From Caballeronia temeraria (lineage in GTDB: Bacteria > Pseudomonadota > Gammaproteobacteria > Burkholderiales > Burkholderiaceae): 64,000 nucleotides of DNA. This document shows positions 7,532 through 17,380 of the stretch, piece by piece. Below the pieces are notes generated by a model that did not search any database, had not been told where the DNA came from, and saw only the letters and a program-made list of their open reading frames with translations. A program made the translations under genes and the position numbers. The stretch spans positions 314,402-378,401 of the forward strand of contig NZ_FCOI02000005.1 of assembly GCF_001544795.2 (NCBI RefSeq). Direction: 5' to 3'. How positions within the stretch are numbered: position 1 is the stretch's first letter; each line of letters begins with the position of its first letter.

Positions 7532-8752
7532 CTATTGCCGCAACGAGTGGACCGTTTTTGCATCGATCGTGGCGCGTGGATCGCCGAAGTGGCGCGTCAC
7601 GTAATTGCTCAGAACGGCGATCTGCTCGTCCGTGAACTCCGCGGCGAACGCGGGCATCAGCGCGTGCGCATCGCGCGTCGGCCGGTTCACGCCGCGCAGG
7701 ATGACGAGGACGAGATTGCGCGTCGTCGCCGTGCCGAGCGCGCCGGTCACGCCGTCATGCACGAGCGATGGAAACACCTTGCCGCCCTCGCCCGTCACAC
7801 CGTGGCAACTGGCGCACGCGTTCGCGTAGAGCCGCGCGCCTTCCGAATCGATCGATGTGACGTCCACGCGCGCCGCCCGGCCGAAGCTCGCCGGCGCGCG
7901 CGCGTCCTTCACCGCGATCGGCGGAACGGTGCGCAGATACGCGATCGTCGCGCGCAGATCGGCGGGCGTCAGATACTGCGTGCTCGTCGCGACGACTTCG
8001 GCCATCGGTCCGAGCGCGTAGGCGCGGCCAGGCGCGGCGCCCGTCGACAGAAAGCGCAGCAGTTCATCGTCGCGCCATGCGCCGATGCCCGCGATGCGAT
8101 CCGGCGTCAGATTGCCCGCCTGCCAGCCCGCGACCGTCGCGCCGGCAAGACGTTCGCCGCGCTTCAGCCCGCCGAGCCAGTCGCGCGGCGTATGACACTC
8201 GCCGCAATGCCCGAGCCCTTCGACGAGATACGCGCCGCGATTCCACTCCGCGCTCTTAGACGCATCGGGCACGAAGCGTCCCCGCGAAAAGTTGACGAGA
8301 TTCCACAGCGCCATCAGCCAGCGCTGATCGAACGGAAACGAAAGCGTGTTGCGCGGCGTCACGGCGCGCACGGGCGGCACGGTCGCGAGAAAGGCGCGCA
8401 TCGCGAGGAGATCGGCGTCGGACAGCAGCGTGTAAGACGTGTACGGAAACGCGGGATAAAGCCGCTCGCCGTTTCTGCCGATGCCCTCGCGCATCGCGCG
8501 GATGAACTGCGCATCGGTCCATGCGCCGATGCCCGTTTCGCGATCGCTCGTGATGTTCGGCGCGAACACGTTGCCGAACGGCGTCGTGATGGGCCGGCCG
8601 CCCGCGAACGGCCGCGCGGGATCGGCGGTGTGGCAGTTCATGCAGCCGCCCGCGCGCACGAGATAGTCGCCCTGCCCGATTTTGGTTTGCGCGTTGGCCG
8701 CGCCGAGCGCGCCCGTCAGCAGGACGATCAGGCACGCGAGCCGCGCCCTCAT
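7532..8752 (-). CDS. Triheme cytochrome c subunit of a membrane-bound FAD dehydrogenase
   Basis: 406 aa with a Sec signal peptide (MRARLACLIVLLTGALGAANA). It has three c-type haem motifs: CMNCH (residues 37-41), CGECH in the middle and CASCH in the C-terminal third. It matches the electron-transfer (beta) subunits of gluconate, sorbitol and FAD-glucose dehydrogenases, which pass electrons from the flavoprotein to ubiquinone at the periplasmic face. ATG at 8752 overlaps the GMC oxidoreductase stop as ATGA, so the subunits are translationally coupled. The family often carries a C-terminal hydrophobic anchor. Here the end (SNYVTRHFGDPRATIDAK) is only weakly hydrophobic. Confidence 0.9.
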   Translation of the reverse strand: MRARLACLIVLLTGALGAANAQTKIGQGDYLVRAGGCMNCHTADPARPFAGGRPITTPFGNVFAPNITSDRETGIGAWTDAQFIRAMREGIGRNGERLYPAFPYTSYTLLSDADLLAMRAFLATVPPVRAVTPRNTLSFPFDQRWLMALWNLVNFSRGRFVPDASKSAEWNRGAYLVEGLGHCGECHTPRDWLGGLKRGERLAGATVAGWQAGNLTPDRIAGIGAWRDDELLRFLSTGAAPGRAYALGPMAEVVATSTQYLTPADLRATIAYLRTVPPIAVKDARAPASFGRAARVDVTSIDSEGARLYANACASCHGVTGEGGKVFPSLVHDGVTGALGTATTRNLVLVILRGVNRPTRDAHALMPAFAAEFTDEQIAVLSNYVTRHFGDPRATIDAKTVHSLRQ

Positions 8753-10344
8753 CGCAGTGACGCTTCGATCGTGCCGGCGAGCCGCAGCGACAACGCCGCG
8801 ATCGTCAGCGTGCAGTTGGCCGAGCCGCCCGCGGGCATCACCGCGCTTCCGGCGATGAACAGGTTCGGATGATCGTGCGCACGGCATTCGGCATCGACGA
8901 CGGAATCGCGCGCATCGCGGCCCATGATCGCCGTGCCCATGATGTGGCTGCTCGCGCCGGGCGTATCGTTGTATTCGATTTCCGTGCCCTCGAAAATCCC
9001 GGCGATGCGCTCGAACTGCGCGTGCGTATCGGCGGCGCTTTTGCGCACGTAATCGTCGATCGAATACGCGATCTCCGGGCGCGGCAAGCCGAGCGCATCC
9101 TTCTGCGCCGACAACATCACGCGATTTTCACTCGACGGCAGTTGCTCGTGAAAGCTGCCGAACGTGAGCCTGCGCGCGCATTGCTCGCGAATCTGCCGAT
9201 CGAGTTCGCCGCCCGTCAGCCCTTTGCCGAGCAGGTTCCAGGTGACGGCGAGCGTCGGCGCGGCGTTCGACAGATGCAGCTTCTTCGCCGACTGCTGCGC
9301 GCGAAACGGCCCGTCGCGGAAATCGACGATCGACGACATTTCCACCGGCCCGCGCCCCGGCCACAACGCTTCATTGGCGAGGAAGTTGACGCTCGTGCCG
9401 GGATGATCCATCAGATTGCGCCCGACCTGATCCGAGCCGTTCGCGATGCCCTTCGGAAAGCGCGCCGACGTCGACATTAAAAGCAGCTTCGGCGTCTCGA
9501 TACCGTTTGCCGCGATCACGAAGCGCTTGCCGGTCACGCGCGTCGAGAGGCCGTTCGGGTCCTTGCAGTGAATCGCGACGATCTCGCCGCGATCGTTCGC
9601 CTCGATGCGATACGCGAGCGCCTGCGCGATGAGCGTCGCGCCCGCGCCCTCGGCCTTGTCGGCGTGCGTCGCGCCGTTGTAGAGCGCGCCGATCGGGCAG
9701 ATCGGCATGCAATTGTTGTTGCCGCAGCACGCGGGGCGCGCGTCGTACGGACGGCTGTTGCGCGCCATCGGCTCGGGCACCACGCGATACGACTGCGCGC
9801 CGAGCACTTCGGCGACGCGATGATCCATCCACGAGAGCGGCAGCGCGTTCATCGGATACGGCGTCGAGCGCGGCGAGCCGAGATCGATGTCCGGGCCCGC
9901 CACGCCCAGCTCCGCTTCGGCCTGACCGTACCAGGGTTCGAGCGTCTCGTAGGGAAACGGCCAGTCGCGCCCGACGCCGTACAGCGTCTTCAGGCGAAAG
10001 TCCGAGGGCAAAAGACGCCACGCGGCGCCCGCCCAATGCCACGTCGTGCCGCCGACGAGCCGCAGATATTGCGGCCGATACGGCGTCGCGCCGCGATCGA
10101 TCAGATACGCGCCGGGATTCATCGGCTCGGGGCGCGGCGCATGACGCAGCAGCGGATACGGCGCGCAGAGATCGCGCTTGTCGACGGCGCGGCGAAAGTT
10201 CTCGACGATCTGCCAGCGCGCGAGACGCGGCCCGGCTTCGAGCAGGATCACCGACGCGCCCGCTTTCGCCAGCCGATACGCGACGAGACTGCCCGCCACG
10301 CCCGATCCAACGACCACGACATCCGCCGAAGTGGAACCCGCCAT
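8749..10344 (-). CDS. GMC-family FAD dehydrogenase, catalytic (alpha) subunit
   Basis: 531 aa flavoprotein. It has an N-terminal Rossmann motif (VVVVGSGVAGSLVAYRLAKAG, ending in LLEAG) and a C-terminal GMC block (GSAVMPAGGSANCTLTIAA). A cysteine cluster, CCGNNNCMPICP, sits near residue 205. This is the signature of the 3Fe-4S centre in FAD-glucose, sorbitol and gluconate dehydrogenases of Burkholderia and Gluconobacter. It lies between the gamma-type gene (36 bp upstream) and the cytochrome gene (4-base overlap), giving the gamma-alpha-beta order known from Burkholderia FAD-glucose dehydrogenase. It probably oxidises a sugar, sugar acid or polyol in the periplasm and is co-exported with the gamma subunit. 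The substrate cannot be told from sequence. Confidence 0.9.
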   Translation of the reverse strand: MAGSTSADVVVVGSGVAGSLVAYRLAKAGASVILLEAGPRLARWQIVENFRRAVDKRDLCAPYPLLRHAPRPEPMNPGAYLIDRGATPYRPQYLRLVGGTTWHWAGAAWRLLPSDFRLKTLYGVGRDWPFPYETLEPWYGQAEAELGVAGPDIDLGSPRSTPYPMNALPLSWMDHRVAEVLGAQSYRVVPEPMARNSRPYDARPACCGNNNCMPICPIGALYNGATHADKAEGAGATLIAQALAYRIEANDRGEIVAIHCKDPNGLSTRVTGKRFVIAANGIETPKLLLMSTSARFPKGIANGSDQVGRNLMDHPGTSVNFLANEALWPGRGPVEMSSIVDFRDGPFRAQQSAKKLHLSNAAPTLAVTWNLLGKGLTGGELDRQIREQCARRLTFGSFHEQLPSSENRVMLSAQKDALGLPRPEIAYSIDDYVRKSAADTHAQFERIAGIFEGTEIEYNDTPGASSHIMGTAIMGRDARDSVVDAECRAHDHPNLFIAGSAVMPAGGSANCTLTIAALSLRLAGTIEASLR

Positions 10345-10380
10345 GCACCGTGCCCTTGTCTTGAGTTGCGTGCGCGGCGC

Positions 10381-10860
10381 TCAGGGCTTCTTCGCCCAGT
10401 CGGCCGGCTCGCCGCGGCAGTATGAGGGAATCGTGAGCATGTCGCCGACGGGATCGAACATCAGTGCGCGTTCGAACGCAACGACCTCGACATGCGGCGG
10501 CTCGCCGGCGACGCCGAGATACCATGCGCGCATCACGCTGCCGACGGTTTTGGCGAGCTCGGGACGCGTGGCGTCGAGCGCGGCGGTGATGATGTCGGTC
10601 GGCGTGCCGCCGTGCGTCGCGAGCCATTTGCCGAGCGCGGCGATCTTCGCGTCGAAACCGGCGTCGTTGCGGGCGAGCGCCGCGTGCACGCGTTCGGCGA
10701 GCAGCGGATCGAAACTCGCGCGGCCGGTGAGTTTCATCGATACGGCGAGGAACGCGTCGAGTCCGGTCGCCCGCGTCTGCTGGGCGCGCGAGGCCGGCAA
10801 CGCCAGCGCGAGCGATGCGCAGGCGCCCGCCATGATTCCCCTTCGCATCGCAAACGACGT

Positions 10861-10863
<3 letters not shown>
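10381..10863 (-). CDS. Gamma (Tat-signal) subunit of the FAD dehydrogenase
   Basis: 160 aa. The N-terminus has a twin arginine (MRRGIMAGACASLALALPASRAQ) and so looks like a short Tat signal. The rest matches the small 'gluconate 2-dehydrogenase subunit 3 / sorbitol dehydrogenase' family, including the C-terminal DMLTIPSYCRGEPADWA motif. In characterised homologues this subunit helps the alpha subunit mature and be exported through Tat. ATG at 10863 has GAGG as ribosome site. That site lies inside a perfect 14-bp palindrome touching the start codon. It is the first gene of the three-gene operon. Confidence 0.87.
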
Positions 10864-11605
<742 letters not shown>

Positions 11606-11897
11606 AACGACGCTGTCACCCGCGCGCCATAAGCTCATCGGACGCGCCATGTAAAAACGCGGCGCGCGCCGCTGTCAGTTTTACACGCGGCACGTTCGTG
11701 CCTTTTCTCGCGTTGCCGGATGCGTGCGCCGGCGGTCTCGTCGTGCCATAGGCGGAAATGAACGTGCTGCAGCGCACACACGTCCCCGGCCAGTGGCACA
11801 GCGATTGCTGCAATGCGCCAGCCAATCAGAAGAAACCCGATCAGCACTCGCACGCGCGGCCTCCCGCCCGCGCGTCCGGCTTGCACAGGAGCCCATT

Positions 11898-13547
11898 TTG
11901 CCTTTGAACGTTCTGCTGGTCGCATCCGAAGCCGTCCCGCTCGCCAAGACCGGCGGACTCGGCGACATGGTCAGCGCCTATGCTGCCGCGCTGCGCGAAG
12001 CCGGCGTCGATGCCACCATCCTGCTTCCCGCCTATCCGAACGCCATCGCCCAGGCGGAAGGCCTGAGCAAGGTCGGCACGCTCGCCGGCCTGCCCGGCGG
12101 CGACGCGACGCTCTTGCGCGGCCGCATGCCCGACACCGGCGTGCCGGTTCTGCTGCTGCGCTGCGACACGCTCTATGCGCGCGACGGGCTGTATCAGGAC
12201 GAGCAGGGCCGCGACTATCAGGACAATGCGATTCGCTTCGCCACGCTGTCGGCCGCCGCGGTCCGGATCGCGCAGGGCGTGCGCGGCGTGAAGAAGCCCG
12301 ACATCGTGCACGCGCACGACTGGCACACGGGCCTCACGCCGCTCCTCATGAAGCACGCCGGCGTGCACGCAAAGAGCGTATTCACGATCCACAATCTCGC
12401 ATTCCAGGGCAACTACGCGCTCTCGCTTGGTGCGTCGCTCGGCGTGCCCGGGAAATGGCTCGTGCATGCGTTCGAAGATTCGCAGAGCATCGAGTTCTAC
12501 GGCGCGTTGAGTCTGATGAAAGCGGGCATCGTGCATGCCGATCGCATCACGACCGTCTCCCAGACTTACGCGCGCGAAATCCTCACGCCGCGCTTCGGTC
12601 ATCTGATGGAAGGCGTGCTGCAAAGCTGCGCCGGCAAGCTGTCGGGTGTCGTCAACGGCATCGACGAAACAACGTGGAATCCCGCCGTGGATCCGCTCAT
12701 CGAACGCAACTATTCGTTCGACGATATGCGCGGCAAGCACGCCTGCAAGCGCACGCTGCAACGCATGTTCGGCCTGCCCGTCGATCCGTTCGCGCCGCTC
12801 ATGGCGATCGGCAGCCGCATGACCGGTCAGAAGCTCGCCGATGTCGCGCTCGAAGCGTTGCCGCGTCTACTCGCGCGACATCCGCGTCTGCAACTCGCGG
12901 TGATCGGCAAGGGCGAGGCGTACATCGAAGCCGGGTTCAGGAAGCTCGCGCAGGAATGGCCGGATCGCGTGGGCGTGTATATCGGATATGACGAGCGGCG
13001 CGCACATGCACTGCACGCGGGCGCGGACATTCTTCTGCACGGCAGCCGCTTCGAGCCGTGCGGCCTCACGCAGATGTACGCGATGCGTTACGGCACGCTG
13101 CCGGTCGCATCGCGCGTGGGCGGTCTCGCCGACACGATCGTCGATGCGGCGCAAAACGAGTTGCACGGCATGCGCGACGTGCTGCGTCCATCGGTTTGGC
13201 TGCGCGACGGCACGCACGACATGCCGGTCGCGGCGATCCCCGCGCCGCGCGCCTCGCACGCGCCCACCGGCTTTCTCTTCGACGGCGAACGCGCGGACGA
13301 TATCGTCAACGCCGCAAGCCGCGCGCTCGATGCCTACATGCGCCCGCAAGTGTGGCGCGCGTTGCAGCGCAACGCGATGTCGTGCGATTTCGGATGGAAC
13401 GAAGCCGTGACGGCGATGGTCGCACTGTACGTCGGCCTGAGCGACGCGCGTCCGAGCCGCACCGCATTGCGTGCGCGCCGCGCGGCCGATGTCATGCAGA
13501 CGCCCGCGCTCGCGCAGGACGCGCAGTCGCTTGCGCGCACTGCCTGA
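11898..13547 (+). CDS. glgA: Glycogen synthase (ADP-glucose type), GT5 family
   Basis: 549 aa. Extends alpha-1,4-glucan from ADP-glucose. The nucleotide-sugar loop KTGGLGD begins at residue 17. Further signatures are VHAHDWHTGLTPLL, TIHNLAFQGNY and the C-terminal SRFEPCGLTQMYAMRYGTLPVASRVGGLADT, with the catalytic-site Glu in FEPCGL. The start is TTG at 11898, with AGGAG 6 bases upstream. It places the similarity at the correct N-terminus (LNVLLVASEAVPLAKTGG). In-frame codons further upstream add an Arg-rich, non-homologous tail. The gene opens the alpha-glucan block. No glgC (ADP-glucose synthesis) is in the window. In GlgE organisms GlgA-like enzymes can also make maltose 1-phosphate, but this is a typical GlgA and I have no evidence for that role. 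Confidence 0.93.
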   Translation: MPLNVLLVASEAVPLAKTGGLGDMVSAYAAALREAGVDATILLPAYPNAIAQAEGLSKVGTLAGLPGGDATLLRGRMPDTGVPVLLLRCDTLYARDGLYQDEQGRDYQDNAIRFATLSAAAVRIAQGVRGVKKPDIVHAHDWHTGLTPLLMKHAGVHAKSVFTIHNLAFQGNYALSLGASLGVPGKWLVHAFEDSQSIEFYGALSLMKAGIVHADRITTVSQTYAREILTPRFGHLMEGVLQSCAGKLSGVVNGIDETTWNPAVDPLIERNYSFDDMRGKHACKRTLQRMFGLPVDPFAPLMAIGSRMTGQKLADVALEALPRLLARHPRLQLAVIGKGEAYIEAGFRKLAQEWPDRVGVYIGYDERRAHALHAGADILLHGSRFEPCGLTQMYAMRYGTLPVASRVGGLADTIVDAAQNELHGMRDVLRPSVWLRDGTHDMPVAAIPAPRASHAPTGFLFDGERADDIVNAASRALDAYMRPQVWRALQRNAMSCDFGWNEAVTAMVALYVGLSDARPSRTALRARRAADVMQTPALAQDAQSLARTA

Positions 13548-13895
13548 GCACGCCGGCGGCAGATATCCGGCAGTTGTTCCATAGTAGTGCCTCGATGTAG
13601 CCGACCGGGCGCGGCACGCAACGTGCTGCCCCGCCCCATGCGGCTCTAAGAAAATCACTTGGGGACCGTGGCGCCCACCGTGAGCGCAGTAAGCGCTCGA
13701 TGCACGGTGCATCGCGACAACGCGGCCAGGCAGGCGTCGATTCGAGCGGCGCCAGGGTGTAATCTGAGTTCCGCCTGAGAGTCCGCGCGATTCGTGACGC
13801 GCGGACCAGCTCTTCAGCCAGTTTGGCCCGTGAGCGTGATCGCGATCGATGCCCGCATCCCCGCCACCGCAGGACGACTCTGGAAAAGACGAACG
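13548..13895 (+). other. Leader region between glgA and glgE
   Basis: 348 bp without a gene. It contains two adjacent inverted repeats: GAGCG (from 13682) pairing with CGCTC (to 13698), and GATGCAC G GTGCATC (13699-13713), the latter perfect. The end supplies the glgE ribosome site (GGAAAAG from 13881). The region may hold a promoter for the glgE-treS-glgB operon. I could not pick a reliable -35/-10 pair. Confidence 0.35.
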
Positions 13896-16800
13896 ATGGA
13901 AAACCATCAAGCTCCTCATGCGTATGCGCCACGTATCTATTTCATCGATCCCCTTCTCGTCGGCCCGCTCGCGAACTGGCCCGCCCAGTTCGAGCACGCG
14001 GCCGGCCTCGGCTTCGATCACGTCCTGATCGGCTCGCCGTTCGTGCCCGGCAGCAACGGGCATCGCGAGGCGGTCGCGGATCATCATCGGCTGCACCCTG
14101 TCTTCGAATCCGATGCGAGCGCATCCGACGGCCTGCGCCAGCTCGCCGACGCGGCGAAACAGCACAAGCTGACGCTGCTCGTCGATATCGTGATCGATCG
14201 CGTGAGCGCCGAAGGCGGTCTCTATCAGGAGAACAGACACTGGTTCCAGCCGTTCGAGAGCGCCGATGCGCGCCTCGATCCGCGCAAGCCGCCGCGTCAG
14301 CGCGATGTCGCCTGGGCGAACTTCGCCGATGGCGAGGCCGCGCATCATCTGACCGAATGGTGGGCGCGCGAGCTGAACCTGCTCGCCGATGCGGGCGTCG
14401 GCGGCTTTCGCTTCGATTCGCCGGACGCGGTGCCCGCGCACGTGTGGCGCAGGCTCGGCGCGGCGGTGCGCGAGAAGCATCTGGAGACCCGCTGGCTCGC
14501 ATGGACCGTCGGCGTCACGCGGCATGATCTGCATGGTCTCGCCGATGCCGGATTCGACGCGGTGTTCGCCTCGACGCGCTGGTGGGACTTCAAGAGCGCA
14601 TGGCTCTTCGACGAGCACGCGGCGCTCGCGCGCATCGCATCGCCGGTCACGTTTCCGGAAGACCCGTTCGGCGCGCGGCTCATCAGCGATCTCGCCGATA
14701 CGAGCGACACGGCGCTCGTCGAACGCGCGTACACCCGCGCCCTCGACACGGCCGCCGCGCTCGGCACCGGCATCATGGTGCCGATGGGCTTCGAGTACGG
14801 CGTCGCCCTGCCGATGTCGCCGCAATACGGCGTCGCGGCGGAGTACGAGCGCGCGAAGAACGAGAAGCGCATCGACCTCACGGCGCGCATCCGGCGCGCG
14901 AACGAGTTGCAGCGCAATGTCGGCACGCTCGCGAGCGTGGGCGAACTGCGCGCGCTGACGGGCGCGGGCACGCCGTACGCCGCGCTCATTCGCGCCGATG
15001 GCGGCGATCTGCGCAACAGCAACGACGCCGTGCTCGCCGTGATCAATCCCGATCTCGTCGCGCCCGTGCATGTCGATACACTGCATCTGCTCGAATCGGT
15101 GCCGGGCAACTACACGCGTTTCGCGCTCATCGACGATACGATGGGCAAGCCCGAGCGCCTCGCGCCCTTCACGCTCAAGGCGGGCGAAGTGCGCCTGTAT
15201 CGCGCGGAAGCCGAGCCGTTCATCCTGCTCGCGCAGCCGCAGGTGAAGCGCGGCGCGAAAGCCGCCGACAAGAAGTCCGTCGCCGAGGCGATCGCCGCGC
15301 CGCGCGTGTCGATCGAAAGCGTGACGCCGTCCGTCGATCATGGGCGCTTCCCGGCGAAGCGCATCGTCGGCGAGGCGGTGGAAATTCAGGCCGCGATCTT
15401 CGCGGAAGGTCACGACAAGATCGCCGCCGCCGTGCAATGGCGCGCCGCCGACGAAACCGGCTGGCACGAAGCGCCGATGCGCGCCGTGCAGCCCGCCGGC
15501 CTCGATCTCTGGAGCACGCGCATTCCGCTCGAGCGCGTGGGCCGTCACGAGTTCGTCGTGATGGCGTGGCGCGACGATTACGCGTCGCTCGTCGATCACA
15601 TGCAGAAGAAGCTGAAGGCCGGGCAGACGGTGGAACTCGAAGTCGAGGAAGCGAAGCATCTGTTCGCGCTGATCCTTGCCGAAGTGAAGACCGCCGACGA
15701 TGCCGACAGCGACAGCGCGCCGCTCGAAGCGATCGTCAAGGAATTCACGAAGGCCAACGACGCGCGCAAGCTCGAACTCGTGCTCGCGAGCGCGACCGCG
15801 AAGGCGGTGGCGGCGGCGCGGCATCGCCCGTTCCTGTCGCGCGATCCGGTGGTGTATCGCGTGGATTCGGAACGCGCCGCCGCACGCTTCGCGAGCTGGT
15901 ACGAGATCTTCCCGCGTTCGATGAGCGACGACGTGAATCGTCACGGCACGTTCATCGACGTGATCGGCAAGCTGCCGCGCATCCGCGAGATGGGCTTCGA
16001 CGTGCTCTATTTCCCGCCGATCCATCCAATCGGCATTGCGAATCGCAAAGGCAAGAACAATACGCTGACCGCACAGCCGGGCGATGTCGGCAGTCCCTAC
16101 GCGATCGGCGGCAAGGAAGGCGGCCACGATGCGCTGCATCCCGAGCTCGGCAATCTCGACGACTTCAAGCGCATGCTCGAAGCCGCGCACGAACACGGGC
16201 TCGAAATCGCGCTCGACTTCGCGGTGCAATGCTCGCCGGATCATCCGTGGCTCAAGGAGCATCCGACATGGTTCGCGTGGCGTCCCGACGGCACGCTGCG
16301 TTATGCGGAGAATCCGCCGAAGAAGTATCAGGACATCGTGAATCCGGACTTCTACGCGAAAGACGCGAAACCCGAATTGTGGCTCGCGCTGCGCGACGTG
16401 TTTTTGCACTGGATCGCGGCGGGCGTGCGCATCTTCCGCGTCGATAACCCGCATACGAAGCCGTTTCCGTTCTGGGAATGGGTGATCGGCGACGTGCGCG
16501 CGCGTCATCCCGATGTGATCTTCCTCGCCGAGGCGTTCACACGGCCGCGCGTGATGAATCGCCTCGCAAAGCTCGGTTTCTCGCAGTCGTACACGTACTT
16601 CACGTGGCGCGAGAGCAAGCGCGATTTTCTGGAGTACATGCACGATCTCACGCAGACGGATGCGAAGGAATTCTTCCGCCCGAACTTCTTCGTGAATACG
16701 CCCGACATCAATCCGCGCTTCCTGCAAAGCTCGGGACGCCCCGGCTTCGTGATTCGCGCGGCGCTGGCCGCGACCTTATCTGGATTGTGGGGCGTGTATA

Positions 16801-17300
16801 GCGGCTTCGAGCTGTGCGAATCGGCGGCGCTGCCGAACAGCGAAGAGTATCTGGACTCCGAGAAGTACGAGCTGAAGGCGTGGGACTGGAACCGGCCCGG
16901 CAACATCGTGACCGAGATCACGGCGCTCAATCGCATTCGCCGCGCGAATCCCGCCTTGCAGACGCATCTGGGCATCAACTTCCTGCCCGCGCATAACGAT
17001 CACATCCTGTTCTTCGAGAAGGCGAATGCATCGCGCGACAACGTGGTGCTCGTCGCGATCAATCTCGATCCGTTCAACGAGCAGGGCGCCGATGTCGAAC
17101 TGCCATGGCAGACGCTCGAACGCTGGGGCGTGCACGAGTCGGATGCGATCGCGGTCGAGGATCAGGTGACAGGCGAAAAATTCGAATGGCGCGGCAGGCG
17201 TCAGCATGTGCGGCTCGATCCGCATTCGCTGCCCTTCGCGATCTGGCGCATATCGCCGACGTGGGGCCTGCCGAAGCCGCAGCCAGCCGGAGAAGGATGA
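13896..17300 (+). CDS. glgE: Maltose 1-phosphate maltosyltransferase (GlgE) with extra N-terminal GH13-like domain
   Basis: 1134 aa against roughly 660-700 for ordinary GlgE. Residues from about 468 form a complete GlgE: an N-terminal beta domain (PRVSIESVTPSVDHGRFPAK), then the GH13 barrel. The barrel has nucleophile Asp850 (FRVDNPHTKPF), acid/base Glu879 (IFLAEAFTRP) and third acidic residue Asp937 (VNTPDINP). It moves maltosyl units from maltose 1-phosphate to the non-reducing end of alpha-1,4-glucan. Residues 1-450 look like a second GH13 barrel that has lost activity. FRFDSPDAVP keeps Asp174, but the acid/base strand reads LAWTVGV near residue 204 with no Glu, and no NHD-type third motif is seen. 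ATG at 13896 follows GGAAAAG. The treS-mak fusion follows 80 bp later. Confidence 0.93.
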   Translation: MENHQAPHAYAPRIYFIDPLLVGPLANWPAQFEHAAGLGFDHVLIGSPFVPGSNGHREAVADHHRLHPVFESDASASDGLRQLADAAKQHKLTLLVDIVIDRVSAEGGLYQENRHWFQPFESADARLDPRKPPRQRDVAWANFADGEAAHHLTEWWARELNLLADAGVGGFRFDSPDAVPAHVWRRLGAAVREKHLETRWLAWTVGVTRHDLHGLADAGFDAVFASTRWWDFKSAWLFDEHAALARIASPVTFPEDPFGARLISDLADTSDTALVERAYTRALDTAAALGTGIMVPMGFEYGVALPMSPQYGVAAEYERAKNEKRIDLTARIRRANELQRNVGTLASVGELRALTGAGTPYAALIRADGGDLRNSNDAVLAVINPDLVAPVHVDTLHLLESVPGNYTRFALIDDTMGKPERLAPFTLKAGEVRLYRAEAEPFILLAQPQVKRGAKAADKKSVAEAIAAPRVSIESVTPSVDHGRFPAKRIVGEAVEIQAAIFAEGHDKIAAAVQWRAADETGWHEAPMRAVQPAGLDLWSTRIPLERVGRHEFVVMAWRDDYASLVDHMQKKLKAGQTVELEVEEAKHLFALILAEVKTADDADSDSAPLEAIVKEFTKANDARKLELVLASATAKAVAAARHRPFLSRDPVVYRVDSERAAARFASWYEIFPRSMSDDVNRHGTFIDVIGKLPRIREMGFDVLYFPPIHPIGIANRKGKNNTLTAQPGDVGSPYAIGGKEGGHDALHPELGNLDDFKRMLEAAHEHGLEIALDFAVQCSPDHPWLKEHPTWFAWRPDGTLRYAENPPKKYQDIVNPDFYAKDAKPELWLALRDVFLHWIAAGVRIFRVDNPHTKPFPFWEWVIGDVRARHPDVIFLAEAFTRPRVMNRLAKLGFSQSYTYFTWRESKRDFLEYMHDLTQTDAKEFFRPNFFVNTPDINPRFLQSSGRPGFVIRAALAATLSGLWGVYSGFELCESAALPNSEEYLDSEKYELKAWDWNRPGNIVTEITALNRIRRANPALQTHLGINFLPAHNDHILFFEKANASRDNVVLVAINLDPFNEQGADVELPWQTLERWGVHESDAIAVEDQVTGEKFEWRGRRQHVRLDPHSLPFAIWRISPTWGLPKPQPAGEG

Positions 17301-17380
17301 ATCCTGAGCAACGAACGAGAGCACACCAATAACAAGGGCGAATAGCCAGGCATTGGCCCATAAGGACATTGGAGCGAAAC

